NCBI GenBank assembly: GCA_035526665.1
Contig: DATLBY010000430.1
Coordinates: 1 to 24,448, forward strand
Length of the DNA: 24,448 nucleotides
Origin: DATLBY01 sp035526665
Lineage (GTDB): Bacteria; Acidobacteriota; Terriglobia; Bryobacterales; Bryobacteraceae
Direction: 5' to 3'
A program made the translations under genes and the position numbers. The notes below the pieces were generated by a model that was given only the letters and a program-made list of their open reading frames with translations, did no database searches and had not been told where the DNA came from. The first letter of the stretch is position 1, and each line of letters starts with the position of its first letter. This document shows, one piece after another, positions 14,384-22,065 of this stretch.

Positions 14384-17300
14384 ATGCTTCGGAGAGCTAT
14401 TTCCATTCTCAGCCTGACGCTATTCAGTGTCATTCCAATCCCACTATCCGGCCAGAGTGCAGCCCGCATCAGCGGTGCGGTGCAGGATTCCGCGGGCGCC
14501 ATCATGCCGGGGGTCAAAGTAACAATTACCGACTCAGATCGCGGAGTAACTCAAACGAGTGTTACCAATGAGGCGGGACGGTACGCATTTCCCGCACTCG
14601 GGGTGGGCGAATATGTCGTCTCGGCCGAAGCGCCGGGGTTCAAGAGAGCCGTGACGGACCGTCTGCGTGTGGAGGTGAACCAGTCCCTGGAGATTAATAT
14701 CCAGATGGAAGTCGGCCAGGTCACCGAAAATGTGGAGGTCCGTGGAACCGCGCCACTTTTGCAGACGAGTGATTCGCAAGTCGGAGGCCTCGTCGAGAAC
14801 CGGCAAATGGTGGACCTGCCGCTGGCCGCGCGCGACTTCATGCAATTGCCTCTCCTCTCGGCCGGGGTGGTGGAATCGCGGGACAACAGCCGCCATCAGG
14901 CGGAACGCGCCACCTGGCAGGGATCGTTCAGCGTTCATGGACAAAGCGCGAAATACAACGAGTATCTGTTCGACGGGCTCTCAGGGAAAGAGGTGCAGCA
15001 CGAAACCAACATCTTCGCGCTTTCGGTGGATTCCATTCAGGAGATGAGGATCCAAACCAGCAATTACAGCGCGGAGTTTGGCGGCGAGGCGGGCGGCCAG
15101 ATCAATATCGTGACCAAGTCGGGCACGAACGCCATTCATGGATCGGTGTTTGAATTTGTGCGCAACAACAAATTTGACGCGCGCGAGAAGTTCGCGGATA
15201 AGAAGCCGCAGTTGAACCGGAACACATTTGGCGCCACTGTGGGAGGTCCTATCCGGCGCGACAAAACGTTTTATTTCGGTTCCTGGGAATCCATGCGGCT
15301 GCGCCAGGGCTTCACACAGAACACGACGGTACCAACCACTGCCTTCCGCACGGGTGATTTCTCCTCGCTGTTGGGCACGGATTTTTCAAACCCGAGCCCG
15401 CTCGTTCTCTATGACTGGACGACGAAGCAGCCGTTCTCGAACAACATGATTCCCACGAACCGGTTGAATCCCTTGACATTGAAGTTCATGAATGAGTTTG
15501 TGCCGCTACCGACCCGATCTGGAAGGGGCGGCATCCGACCGATCGATAATTATCAGTCGCTGGCGCCGCAACAGACGCGCACGGACCAGTTTCTGGCTCG
15601 CGCGGACCACCAGCTTAGCAGCCGGAGCCGCCTCTTTGCCCGCTACATCATCAGCGATACCGACACTACGGCGCCACCGGTCTGGCCGGCCTTCAGCTAC
15701 AACCACAAGTTCCGCGGCCAGCATGGAGTGATCAGTTGGGACCGCACGCTCACCCCCAGTACGATTTTCGAATTGCGAACAGGGTACAGCCGTTTCCGGC
15801 AGAATGAAGTTACCGAGAGCGCTTTCCATCGGGATGTGGCCGCCGAGCTGGGTTTGAAAGGCGCTTGCAGCCAGCCCGCCTGCTGGCACGCTCCCTACTG
15901 GAACATTACCGAATTTAGCGTGTTCGGCAATCAGCCCGGCAAGACCCGGGGATCCACAACCGAAGGTCCGCGCGGCTGGAAGAATGAGATCTTCCAGCTC
16001 GCCACCAGCCTGTTCGTGATTCACGGCAACCATACGATCAAGATCGGGTTCACCGGATACCGGCACCGGGACACGTTCCCCAACGGGCTTCAGCCGGCGG
16101 GCGTCGAGAGTTTCAACGGGCAATGGACGGCGGGTCCCGGGTCGAGCGGCTACGCACTCGCCGACACTCTGCTCGGCCTGCCGAGAAACATTCAAGCGAG
16201 CATTGATATTGTGGATCCGAACTTCCGCAACTCCCAGATAATGCCCTGGGCGCAGGATGATTGGAAGATTACCCGAAAGCTGACGTTGAATCTTGGATTG
16301 CGTTACGAGTGGATGGGTAAGCCGGTCGCCAACCGCGACAAAATCGGCAACTTTCTGCAAACCGGGCCGGCTACAGCAGTGCTGATCACTCCCCAGGACA
16401 CCGGCAGTCCTTTGACGCAAAAACGGCCCGACTATCTGGGCCGAAGTTTGCTGAAGGATGACAACAATAATCTGGCGCCGCGGGTTGGTCTCGCCTATCA
16501 ATGGAACGATAAGACCGTGATTCGTGGTGCGTACGGCATTTTCTACCAACGCGACACGATGGATAACTGGATCCTGCTGGCGTTCAACCCGCCGTTCGTC
16601 CGTACGGGCAGCGTAACTCTAGGAGTAAATGAGACGGATTTCCGAAACTACCCGGTCAACGATCTGTCGCCCGTGGTGAACTTCGTTACTCCAGGCAGCA
16701 AACCCGCGCCGTTCGGGCAGGGCGTCAATTGGACTGAGGCGTATGTACAGCAGTGGAATCTGTTCGTCGGCAGATCTCTGGCGCAAAGCCTGGTTTTCAA
16801 TATCGGTTACGTCGGCAACAAGGCGACCGGCCTGCCGCGTTCCGGCTTTCCCAATGAACCTGCTCCGGGGCCGGGCAGCGTGCAGGCCCGCAGGCCTTTC
16901 CAAAACCTGAGCAATGTCACTTTGCGAAATACCGACGGGCAGTCCAGCTATCACGGGCTGGAGTTGCAGGCGGAGAAACGCTTTGCCAAGGGACTATCCT
17001 TTATCGGCGCGTACACCTGGTCCAAGACGCTCGACAACCGGACGCTGCTCGACCTCTGGTTCGGCGGAAATAATAAGGGGCTGTCGGCATTGCATATCGG
17101 CCATCGTTTCAGCTACGCAGGAATCTGGGAGATTCCCTATGGGAAGGGGAAGCGTTTCGGTAGCCATATGCCCGCCGTTCTGGATGGCGTATTGGGCGGC
17201 TGGCAAGCGACAGGGATCCTGGTGCTGCGCACCGGATTCCCGATCACGGTACGCACCCCGGGCGATGTGGCCAACACCGGCGGCATCACTCAGGTTCCTA

Positions 17301-17638
17301 ACCGGATCCGCAACGCGAACCTGCCGCGGTCTGAGCGAACCGAGACACGCTTCTTCGATACGAGCGCATTTATCGCTCCGCCGGCATTTACGCTGGGCAA
17401 TGCCGGCATCGGTTCGGTAATGGGACCCGGTTACCGCAATGTGGATTTTTCCCTGGCGAAGGTATTTCGCATTGGAGAGACCCGCTCGCTGCAGTTCCGT
17501 GGGGAATTCTTCAACGCCCTGAATCATCCCAACCCGGGCGATCCAGGCGGTACGCTGGGCACCGCCACGTTCGGACGAATCACGTCTACTACGGGCGATC
17601 CGCGCGATATCCAGTTAGGTCTGAAACTCATCTTTTGA
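14384..17638 (+). CDS. Oar-like TonB-dependent outer-membrane receptor, first gene of hydrolase operon
   Basis: A 1084-residue receptor. Signal peptide about 1-24 (AISILSLTLFSVIPIPLSG). Carboxypeptidase-regulatory domain about 27-120 (ARISGAVQDSAGAIMPGVKV ... NEAGRYAFPALGVGEYVV). Plug about 130-270 (LPLAARDFMQLPLLSAGVVE, SVHGQSAKYNEYLFDG, IQTSNYSAEFGGEAGGQINI, VTKSGTNAIHGSVFEFV). The beta-barrel ends in LGLKLIF with a terminal Phe. It has the same family layout as the receptor at 5087-8569 but is clearly diverged in sequence. AGGGAGAG lies 5 nt before the ATG. It leads a coupled operon with a secreted protein, a ceramidase-family enzyme and an alpha/beta-hydrolase. It probably imports, or helps capture, a product of those enzymes; the substrate itself is not shown. 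Confidence 0.93.
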   Translation: MLRRAISILSLTLFSVIPIPLSGQSAARISGAVQDSAGAIMPGVKVTITDSDRGVTQTSVTNEAGRYAFPALGVGEYVVSAEAPGFKRAVTDRLRVEVNQSLEINIQMEVGQVTENVEVRGTAPLLQTSDSQVGGLVENRQMVDLPLAARDFMQLPLLSAGVVESRDNSRHQAERATWQGSFSVHGQSAKYNEYLFDGLSGKEVQHETNIFALSVDSIQEMRIQTSNYSAEFGGEAGGQINIVTKSGTNAIHGSVFEFVRNNKFDAREKFADKKPQLNRNTFGATVGGPIRRDKTFYFGSWESMRLRQGFTQNTTVPTTAFRTGDFSSLLGTDFSNPSPLVLYDWTTKQPFSNNMIPTNRLNPLTLKFMNEFVPLPTRSGRGGIRPIDNYQSLAPQQTRTDQFLARADHQLSSRSRLFARYIISDTDTTAPPVWPAFSYNHKFRGQHGVISWDRTLTPSTIFELRTGYSRFRQNEVTESAFHRDVAAELGLKGACSQPACWHAPYWNITEFSVFGNQPGKTRGSTTEGPRGWKNEIFQLATSLFVIHGNHTIKIGFTGYRHRDTFPNGLQPAGVESFNGQWTAGPGSSGYALADTLLGLPRNIQASIDIVDPNFRNSQIMPWAQDDWKITRKLTLNLGLRYEWMGKPVANRDKIGNFLQTGPATAVLITPQDTGSPLTQKRPDYLGRSLLKDDNNNLAPRVGLAYQWNDKTVIRGAYGIFYQRDTMDNWILLAFNPPFVRTGSVTLGVNETDFRNYPVNDLSPVVNFVTPGSKPAPFGQGVNWTEAYVQQWNLFVGRSLAQSLVFNIGYVGNKATGLPRSGFPNEPAPGPGSVQARRPFQNLSNVTLRNTDGQSSYHGLELQAEKRFAKGLSFIGAYTWSKTLDNRTLLDLWFGGNNKGLSALHIGHRFSYAGIWEIPYGKGKRFGSHMPAVLDGVLGGWQATGILVLRTGFPITVRTPGDVANTGGITQVPNRIRNANLPRSERTETRFFDTSAFIAPPAFTLGNAGIGSVMGPGYRNVDFSLAKVFRIGETRSLQFRGEFFNALNHPNPGDPGGTLGTATFGRITSTTGDPRDIQLGLKLIF

Positions 17639-17639
17639 C

Positions 17640-18383
17640 ATGCGTACTTTGTTTGCGGTTCCTCTTTTACTTGCCGCGGTGCTGGCTGCGGAATCGCGCG
17701 AGCCTTATATTGAGACTTTTGACAACGGACCCGGCGGGTGGGTCGCGAATCGCTACCATCCGTTGCCTATCTGGGATGGGGCCGCTTACTGCTTCGGCCC
17801 GTGGTACCTGGATAGCCATCACGCTCCGCCGGGCGCCGGATACTTGCACATGCTGATGTATCTGCACACCAAACGGGTACAGTCAGCCGTTGGCCGAACC
17901 AATCGCTTCGTCGAACGCAATCAGAGCACAGATCTAACCAATGCGAAGCTAACCGTTCGCCTGCGGGGCGAAATGGATCTGCAGGGCGCGCAACTGGTGC
18001 TCCTGGCGCAAGCATCCACGCAGGGCACTACAGCTAACTTCGTGCTTTCCGGCCAGCCGTTCCGTATCACTCACGACTGGAGTGAACAGATCGTCCGGCT
18101 TGCACCCGATCCTGCGCAGTGGACCTGCCTGGGAGCCCGCGAATCGATGAAACATCGATACGGCTGCGCCGACATCGCCGCCGTGCTGAAGGATGTGAAC
18201 GTCGATTTGATCTTCGTCCTGTTTCCGCTCAAGGTAGTTCCGATCGGAGATGTCAAGGAGCCGCACAAATTACGCGCGGGTCAGGATTATCCCGACGAGC
18301 CGAGCTACCAGGTCCAGGAAAAGTATCTGCCTAAAGGCATCGTGATGTTTGACAGCGTCAGGATCGATTACCCAAACCCATGA
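17640..18383 (+). CDS. Secreted protein of unknown family, possible beta-sandwich binding protein
   Basis: A 247-residue protein with a short signal peptide (MRTLFAVPLLLAAVLAA). The mature part starts YIETFDNGPGGWVANRYHPL, a beginning often seen in concanavalin-A-like or carbohydrate-binding beta-sandwich proteins. Tryptophans, tyrosines and histidines are frequent early (PIWDGAAYCFGPWYLDSHHA). It ends with a strand-like YLPKGIVMFDSVRIDYPN. I do not recognise a catalytic motif. It starts 1 bp after the receptor stop codon and its own stop overlaps the next start by 4 bp, so it should be made together with them. A surface or periplasmic substrate-binding role is inferred from the signal peptide and context. 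Confidence 0.7.
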   Translation: MRTLFAVPLLLAAVLAAESREPYIETFDNGPGGWVANRYHPLPIWDGAAYCFGPWYLDSHHAPPGAGYLHMLMYLHTKRVQSAVGRTNRFVERNQSTDLTNAKLTVRLRGEMDLQGAQLVLLAQASTQGTTANFVLSGQPFRITHDWSEQIVRLAPDPAQWTCLGARESMKHRYGCADIAAVLKDVNVDLIFVLFPLKVVPIGDVKEPHKLRAGQDYPDEPSYQVQEKYLPKGIVMFDSVRIDYPNP

Positions 18384-19735
18384 ACCGCTCGCTTGTAGCT
18401 CTTGCCCTTCTCACCGCGGCGTGCGCCACCCCTCAGACCTGGAAAGCCGGCGCCGCCAAGGTCAACGTCACTCCCAAAGAATCGATCTGGTTATCCGGAT
18501 ACGGCAACCGCACCAAGACATCCGAGGGAGTGCTGCAGGATATCTATGTAAAGGCCATAGCATTCCAGGATGCGGCCGGAGCCACCGCGGTCCTGGTCAC
18601 GAGCGATCTGCAAGGGCTGGACGTAGCGATGATGGACGAAATCGCCGCCCGTGCGCAGAAACAGTTCGGCCTCGCGCGGGAGCGGCTGGTCCTGAACTAC
18701 TCGCATAACCATAGCTCGCCCGTTACCGGCCAGGTGCTGCACCTGTACTACGAATTAACGCCGGAGCAGAAGGCTACAGTAGACCGCTACACGCGATGGT
18801 TGATTGACCGGATGGTCGAGGTGATCGGCGACTCGATCCATCAACTGGCTCCCGCGGAGCTCTCGTTCGAGCAGGGACTGGCCGGAATCGCGGTCAACCG
18901 GCGGCGGGCACGGCCGGGAGGGCGCAGCTTGCCTGGACCAGTGGATCAGGACGTTCCCGTAATGGCGGTGCGCACGGCAGCGGGGCGGGTGCGGGCAATT
19001 GTGTTCGGCTACTCGTGCCACACGACGGCGCTCTCCGGATACCAGGTGAATGGCGACTATGCGGGATTTGCGCAAGCGCAGTTAGAGAAGCTGTATCCGG
19101 GCGCGATAGCCCTGTTCGTGCAAGGATGCGGTGGGGATGCCAATCCGCTACCGCGCATCATGAACAGTGATACCCCCGAGGCCGTCGAGCTGGCTACGAT
19201 GTACGGCAAGATTCTGGCCCGCGCGGTAGACCTGGTGATTCGCGGCAAGATGAGGAGCATCGAGGGTCCGCTCCGTACCGCGTATGCGGTGATTCAGGTG
19301 CCATTTCAAAAGCCTCCGTCGCGGGAAGCTCTCCAGCAGCGGCTGGATAAGGCGAGCGGAGCCAAGCGGCGGCAGATTCAATATCTGGTGAATAAACTGG
19401 AGCGCGATGGAAAGTTACCCGAGCAGCATCCGTATCCCATTCAGGCATGGCGCTTCGGCTCAAGTTTGAGCTTCATCGCACTAACCGGGGAGTCCGTAGT
19501 CGATTACTGCCTGCGATTCAAAAAGCAATACGGAAATGACAATACGTGGGTAGCGGGCTACAACAACGAGCTTCTATCCTATATTCCCTCTCTTCGAGTC
19601 CTGCGCGAAGGCGGCTATGAGGGCGTGGAGGATATGGACGAGTATGGTCTGCCGGCGCCGTATAGCTTCGCCGTCGAAGAGCTGATTGCTCAGAAAGTCG
19701 ACGAGTTGATGCAGGCTACCGGCGCGGTACGGTGA
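18380..19735 (+). CDS. Exported hydrolase of the neutral/alkaline ceramidase family (N-terminal domain)
   Basis: A 451-residue protein with a signal peptide (about 1-16; LTAAC is a poor lipobox). The N-terminal domain fits the neutral ceramidase family: KAGAAKVNVTPKESIWLSGY, NYSHNHSSP (His109, His111) and FGYSCHTTALSG (His214), which align with the zinc-site motifs SHTHSGP and HGTS-like of true ceramidases. Glu371 (LTGES) and Tyr401 (LLSYIPS) fit the remaining zinc ligands. The position of the catalytic Ser motif GDVSPN reads GGDANP (251-256), with Ala in place of Ser. The C-terminal Ig-like domain of classical ceramidases (total about 650-750 residues) is absent. It is therefore probably a metal-dependent amidase or esterase with another substrate or mechanism. 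Start overlaps the previous gene by 4 bp. Confidence 0.82.
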   Translation: MNRSLVALALLTAACATPQTWKAGAAKVNVTPKESIWLSGYGNRTKTSEGVLQDIYVKAIAFQDAAGATAVLVTSDLQGLDVAMMDEIAARAQKQFGLARERLVLNYSHNHSSPVTGQVLHLYYELTPEQKATVDRYTRWLIDRMVEVIGDSIHQLAPAELSFEQGLAGIAVNRRRARPGGRSLPGPVDQDVPVMAVRTAAGRVRAIVFGYSCHTTALSGYQVNGDYAGFAQAQLEKLYPGAIALFVQGCGGDANPLPRIMNSDTPEAVELATMYGKILARAVDLVIRGKMRSIEGPLRTAYAVIQVPFQKPPSREALQQRLDKASGAKRRQIQYLVNKLERDGKLPEQHPYPIQAWRFGSSLSFIALTGESVVDYCLRFKKQYGNDNTWVAGYNNELLSYIPSLRVLREGGYEGVEDMDEYGLPAPYSFAVEELIAQKVDELMQATGAVR

Positions 19736-19736
19736 A

Positions 19737-20807
19737 ATGTTGAGGGCCGCCCGAGTCTGCGCATTACTGGTGGGACTGCTGCCTTTGCACGCAGACACTC
19801 CCGTTTATGCAGACAAGAAAAACCTGTTGTTCTACCTGGACACCGCCGGGCGGAAGCATCCGGTCCAATCGCCGGCCGACTGGGCCAAGCGGGTAGCTCA
19901 TATTCAGGCCAACATGGAGGCCGTGATGGGCCCTCTGCCGCCGGCCACCAGTGTTCCCTTGGATTTACGCATCGTCGAGGAGGTCAGGAGCGACGCCTAC
20001 ACACGCCGCAGAATCACATTCGTATCTGAACCGGGCGATCCCGTGCCCGCCTATTTATTCACGCCTCACAAGCGCGTAGGGCGTCTCCCCGCGATGATCT
20101 GTCTACCTGGAAGTTCGGAGCCTGGCAAGGAGGTGCCGGCCGGCCTAGCAGGTTCCCCCAATCTTGCCTATGCCCATGAACTTGCGGAGCGCGGCTACGT
20201 CACAATTGCCATCGATTATCCGCTTCTGCACCGTCGTGAATACAAGACCGACCCTTACGAACTCGGCTACCTAAGCGCAACCATGAAGGGAATCGTGAAT
20301 CACCGGCGGGCGGTGGATTTATTGCGTTCCCTGCCTTATGTGGACCCCAATCGTATCGGAGTCATCGGGCACTCTCTTGGGGGGCACAACGCACTGTTTC
20401 TGGCGGTGTTCGACCCGCGGGTACGCGTGATAGTCTCGAGCTGCGGTTTCAACGTATTTTCCAAACACCACGGAGGCGATATCACGGCGTGGAGCAGCCG
20501 CTATTACATGCCTCTGATTGCAACGCGCTACGCCAACGATCCGGGGAAAGTGCCCTTCGATTTCACAGAGGTGCTGGCGGCTCTGAGCCCCCGGGCGGTT
20601 TTTATCAATGCGCCGTTGCATGATTCGCCCGATTTTGAGGTCTCCGGCGTACGCGACTGCATCAATGCAGCCGCACCTGTTTATGCGCTTTTCGGCGCGA
20701 AAGACCGGCTGCAGGCGAGCTACCCCGATGCCGGACATGATTTCCCGCCCGATGTCCGCCTCCTTGCTTTCGCGTTTCTCGACCGTTGGCTGCAGTTTAG
20801 ACCGTGA
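19737..20807 (+). CDS. Exported alpha/beta-hydrolase (esterase, dienelactone-hydrolase/acetyl-xylan-esterase-like)
   Basis: A 356-residue protein with a signal peptide (about 1-19, ending LHA-DT). The core hydrolase fold lies at about 95-356: oxyanion region PAMICLPGSS, strand VTIAIDYPLL, nucleophile elbow IGVIGHSLGGHNALF (Ser213), acid-region candidates around NAPLHDSPDF (Asp296 or Asp299), AAPVYALFGAKDRL, and the catalytic His in PDAGHDFPPDV (His334). This order is that of the large esterases acting on acylated sugars and other esters. It starts 1 bp after the ceramidase-family gene stop and is the last gene of the operon. Its 3' end overlaps the convergent transporter gene by 11 bp. The natural substrate is unknown. 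Confidence 0.87.
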   Translation: MLRAARVCALLVGLLPLHADTPVYADKKNLLFYLDTAGRKHPVQSPADWAKRVAHIQANMEAVMGPLPPATSVPLDLRIVEEVRSDAYTRRRITFVSEPGDPVPAYLFTPHKRVGRLPAMICLPGSSEPGKEVPAGLAGSPNLAYAHELAERGYVTIAIDYPLLHRREYKTDPYELGYLSATMKGIVNHRRAVDLLRSLPYVDPNRIGVIGHSLGGHNALFLAVFDPRVRVIVSSCGFNVFSKHHGGDITAWSSRYYMPLIATRYANDPGKVPFDFTEVLAALSPRAVFINAPLHDSPDFEVSGVRDCINAAAPVYALFGAKDRLQASYPDAGHDFPPDVRLLAFAFLDRWLQFRP

Positions 20808-22065
20808 GGCCGGATCCGGCCGTGCGGTTGAAAAAATAGCGGTCCGGGAGCATCTTGTAGATCAGGAAAATGGACAGCGGGTGCACCAGACCCGCCAGGA
20901 TGAAGATGGGCGCATAGGAATATTTCGCGACGATGTATCCGGTCGCCATATTTGCCAGCATTCCACCAATGGCTCCGCCCATTCCCGAGAAGCCGCTGGC
21001 GGACCCGATCTCGGAGGATCGGAACAGATCAGTCGGAAGCGCCTGTAGGTTGGATACCCAGAACCCATGGCCGAAGGTGACAAAACAGGTGGCTGCTATC
21101 GCGAGCTGCGAGGTGGGGACAAACGGCGCCAAAATCGCCGCCGGCATGACGGCAGCGCCGATCAGCATTACGATTTTCCGGGCGCGCGGCAGGGTCCATC
21201 CGGCGCGCATGAGGCGGCCCGAGAGCCAGCCGCCCAGCAGGTAACCGACGTCGCCAAAGATGAATGGGACCCAGGCATAGCGGCCCACTTCGGAAAGGTC
21301 GAAGTGGCGCTCCTTCCTAAGATATTCGGGCAGCCAGAAGATGACGAAGTAGATTACCGGATCGGTAAAGAAGCGGGTGAGGATCAACGTATAGCACTCG
21401 CGCATCCGGATCACTTTGCGCCAGTCCGGCCGGGCTCCAACCACCGCCGGCTTCACGTCTGTCAGATTGGGCATGTCTCGCCGGCGGAGCCAGGTGCTCT
21501 TTTCCGGAGAGTCGTAGAGAATCATCCACACGACCACCCATAGGAAGCCGATGGCGCCGGTAAAGTAGAATGCCGCCCGCCACCCGTAGGCGTGGGTTAG
21601 GTAGACCACCATAGGCGGCGCAATGGCCGAACCAAAGGACGAGCCCGCGTTGAAGATGCCGATCCCAAAGGCGCGCTGGTCCGGCGGAAACCATTCCGCT
21701 ACGGCCTTGGCAGCGGCCGGCCAGTTGCCGGGTTCAGCCAGACCGAGAAGAAAGCGCGCTCCTCCCAGAGTCCATTTGCCGATGACCAGGCCATGCAACA
21801 TTTGCGCCGCCGACCAGGCAGCTACAAAGACCGCGAAACCGCGCTTGGTGCCCAGACGGTCGAGGATGTAGCCGGAGCCGGCGTACATGATCGCGTACGC
21901 CAATAGAAACAGCGTGACGACGTGTGAATAATCGCCTTCCGTGAGGCCGAACTCTCGCCGGATGTCGACTGAGACGACCGACAGGGTCAGGCGGTCGGCG
22001 TAGTTGATCATGGTGGCGGCGAACAGCATGCCGGCAATCACCCACTGAAACTTCGGGATCTTCAT
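20797..22065 (-). CDS. MFS transporter, anion:cation symporter family (hexuronate/sugar-acid-like)
   Basis: A 422-residue inner-membrane carrier with about 12 membrane segments. The start FQWVIAGMLFAATMINYADR, then LTLSVV, and GYILDRLGTKRGF (motif A between helices 2 and 3) are typical of the ACS family (ExuT, GudP, tartrate and phthalate permeases). Further family marks are FLLGLAEPGNWPAAAKAVAE, then WFPPDQRAFGIGIFNAGSSF. Members import organic anions such as hexuronates with protons. No ribosome site stands out; its ATG overlaps the upstream stop by 4 bp (ATGA), so translation is coupled to the GT-C-like gene. It may take up acidic monomers released by the neighbouring hydrolase operon, which runs convergently toward it (inference). 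Confidence 0.88.
   Translation of the reverse strand: MKIPKFQWVIAGMLFAATMINYADRLTLSVVSVDIRREFGLTEGDYSHVVTLFLLAYAIMYAGSGYILDRLGTKRGFAVFVAAWSAAQMLHGLVIGKWTLGGARFLLGLAEPGNWPAAAKAVAEWFPPDQRAFGIGIFNAGSSFGSAIAPPMVVYLTHAYGWRAAFYFTGAIGFLWVVVWMILYDSPEKSTWLRRRDMPNLTDVKPAVVGARPDWRKVIRMRECYTLILTRFFTDPVIYFVIFWLPEYLRKERHFDLSEVGRYAWVPFIFGDVGYLLGGWLSGRLMRAGWTLPRARKIVMLIGAAVMPAAILAPFVPTSQLAIAATCFVTFGHGFWVSNLQALPTDLFRSSEIGSASGFSGMGGAIGGMLANMATGYIVAKYSYAPIFILAGLVHPLSIFLIYKMLPDRYFFNRTAGSGLTV

Noticed and set aside
15506..16549. 347-codon open frame on the minus strand
   Set aside because: Antisense to the second receptor gene, with no recognisable domain; treated as a coding shadow.
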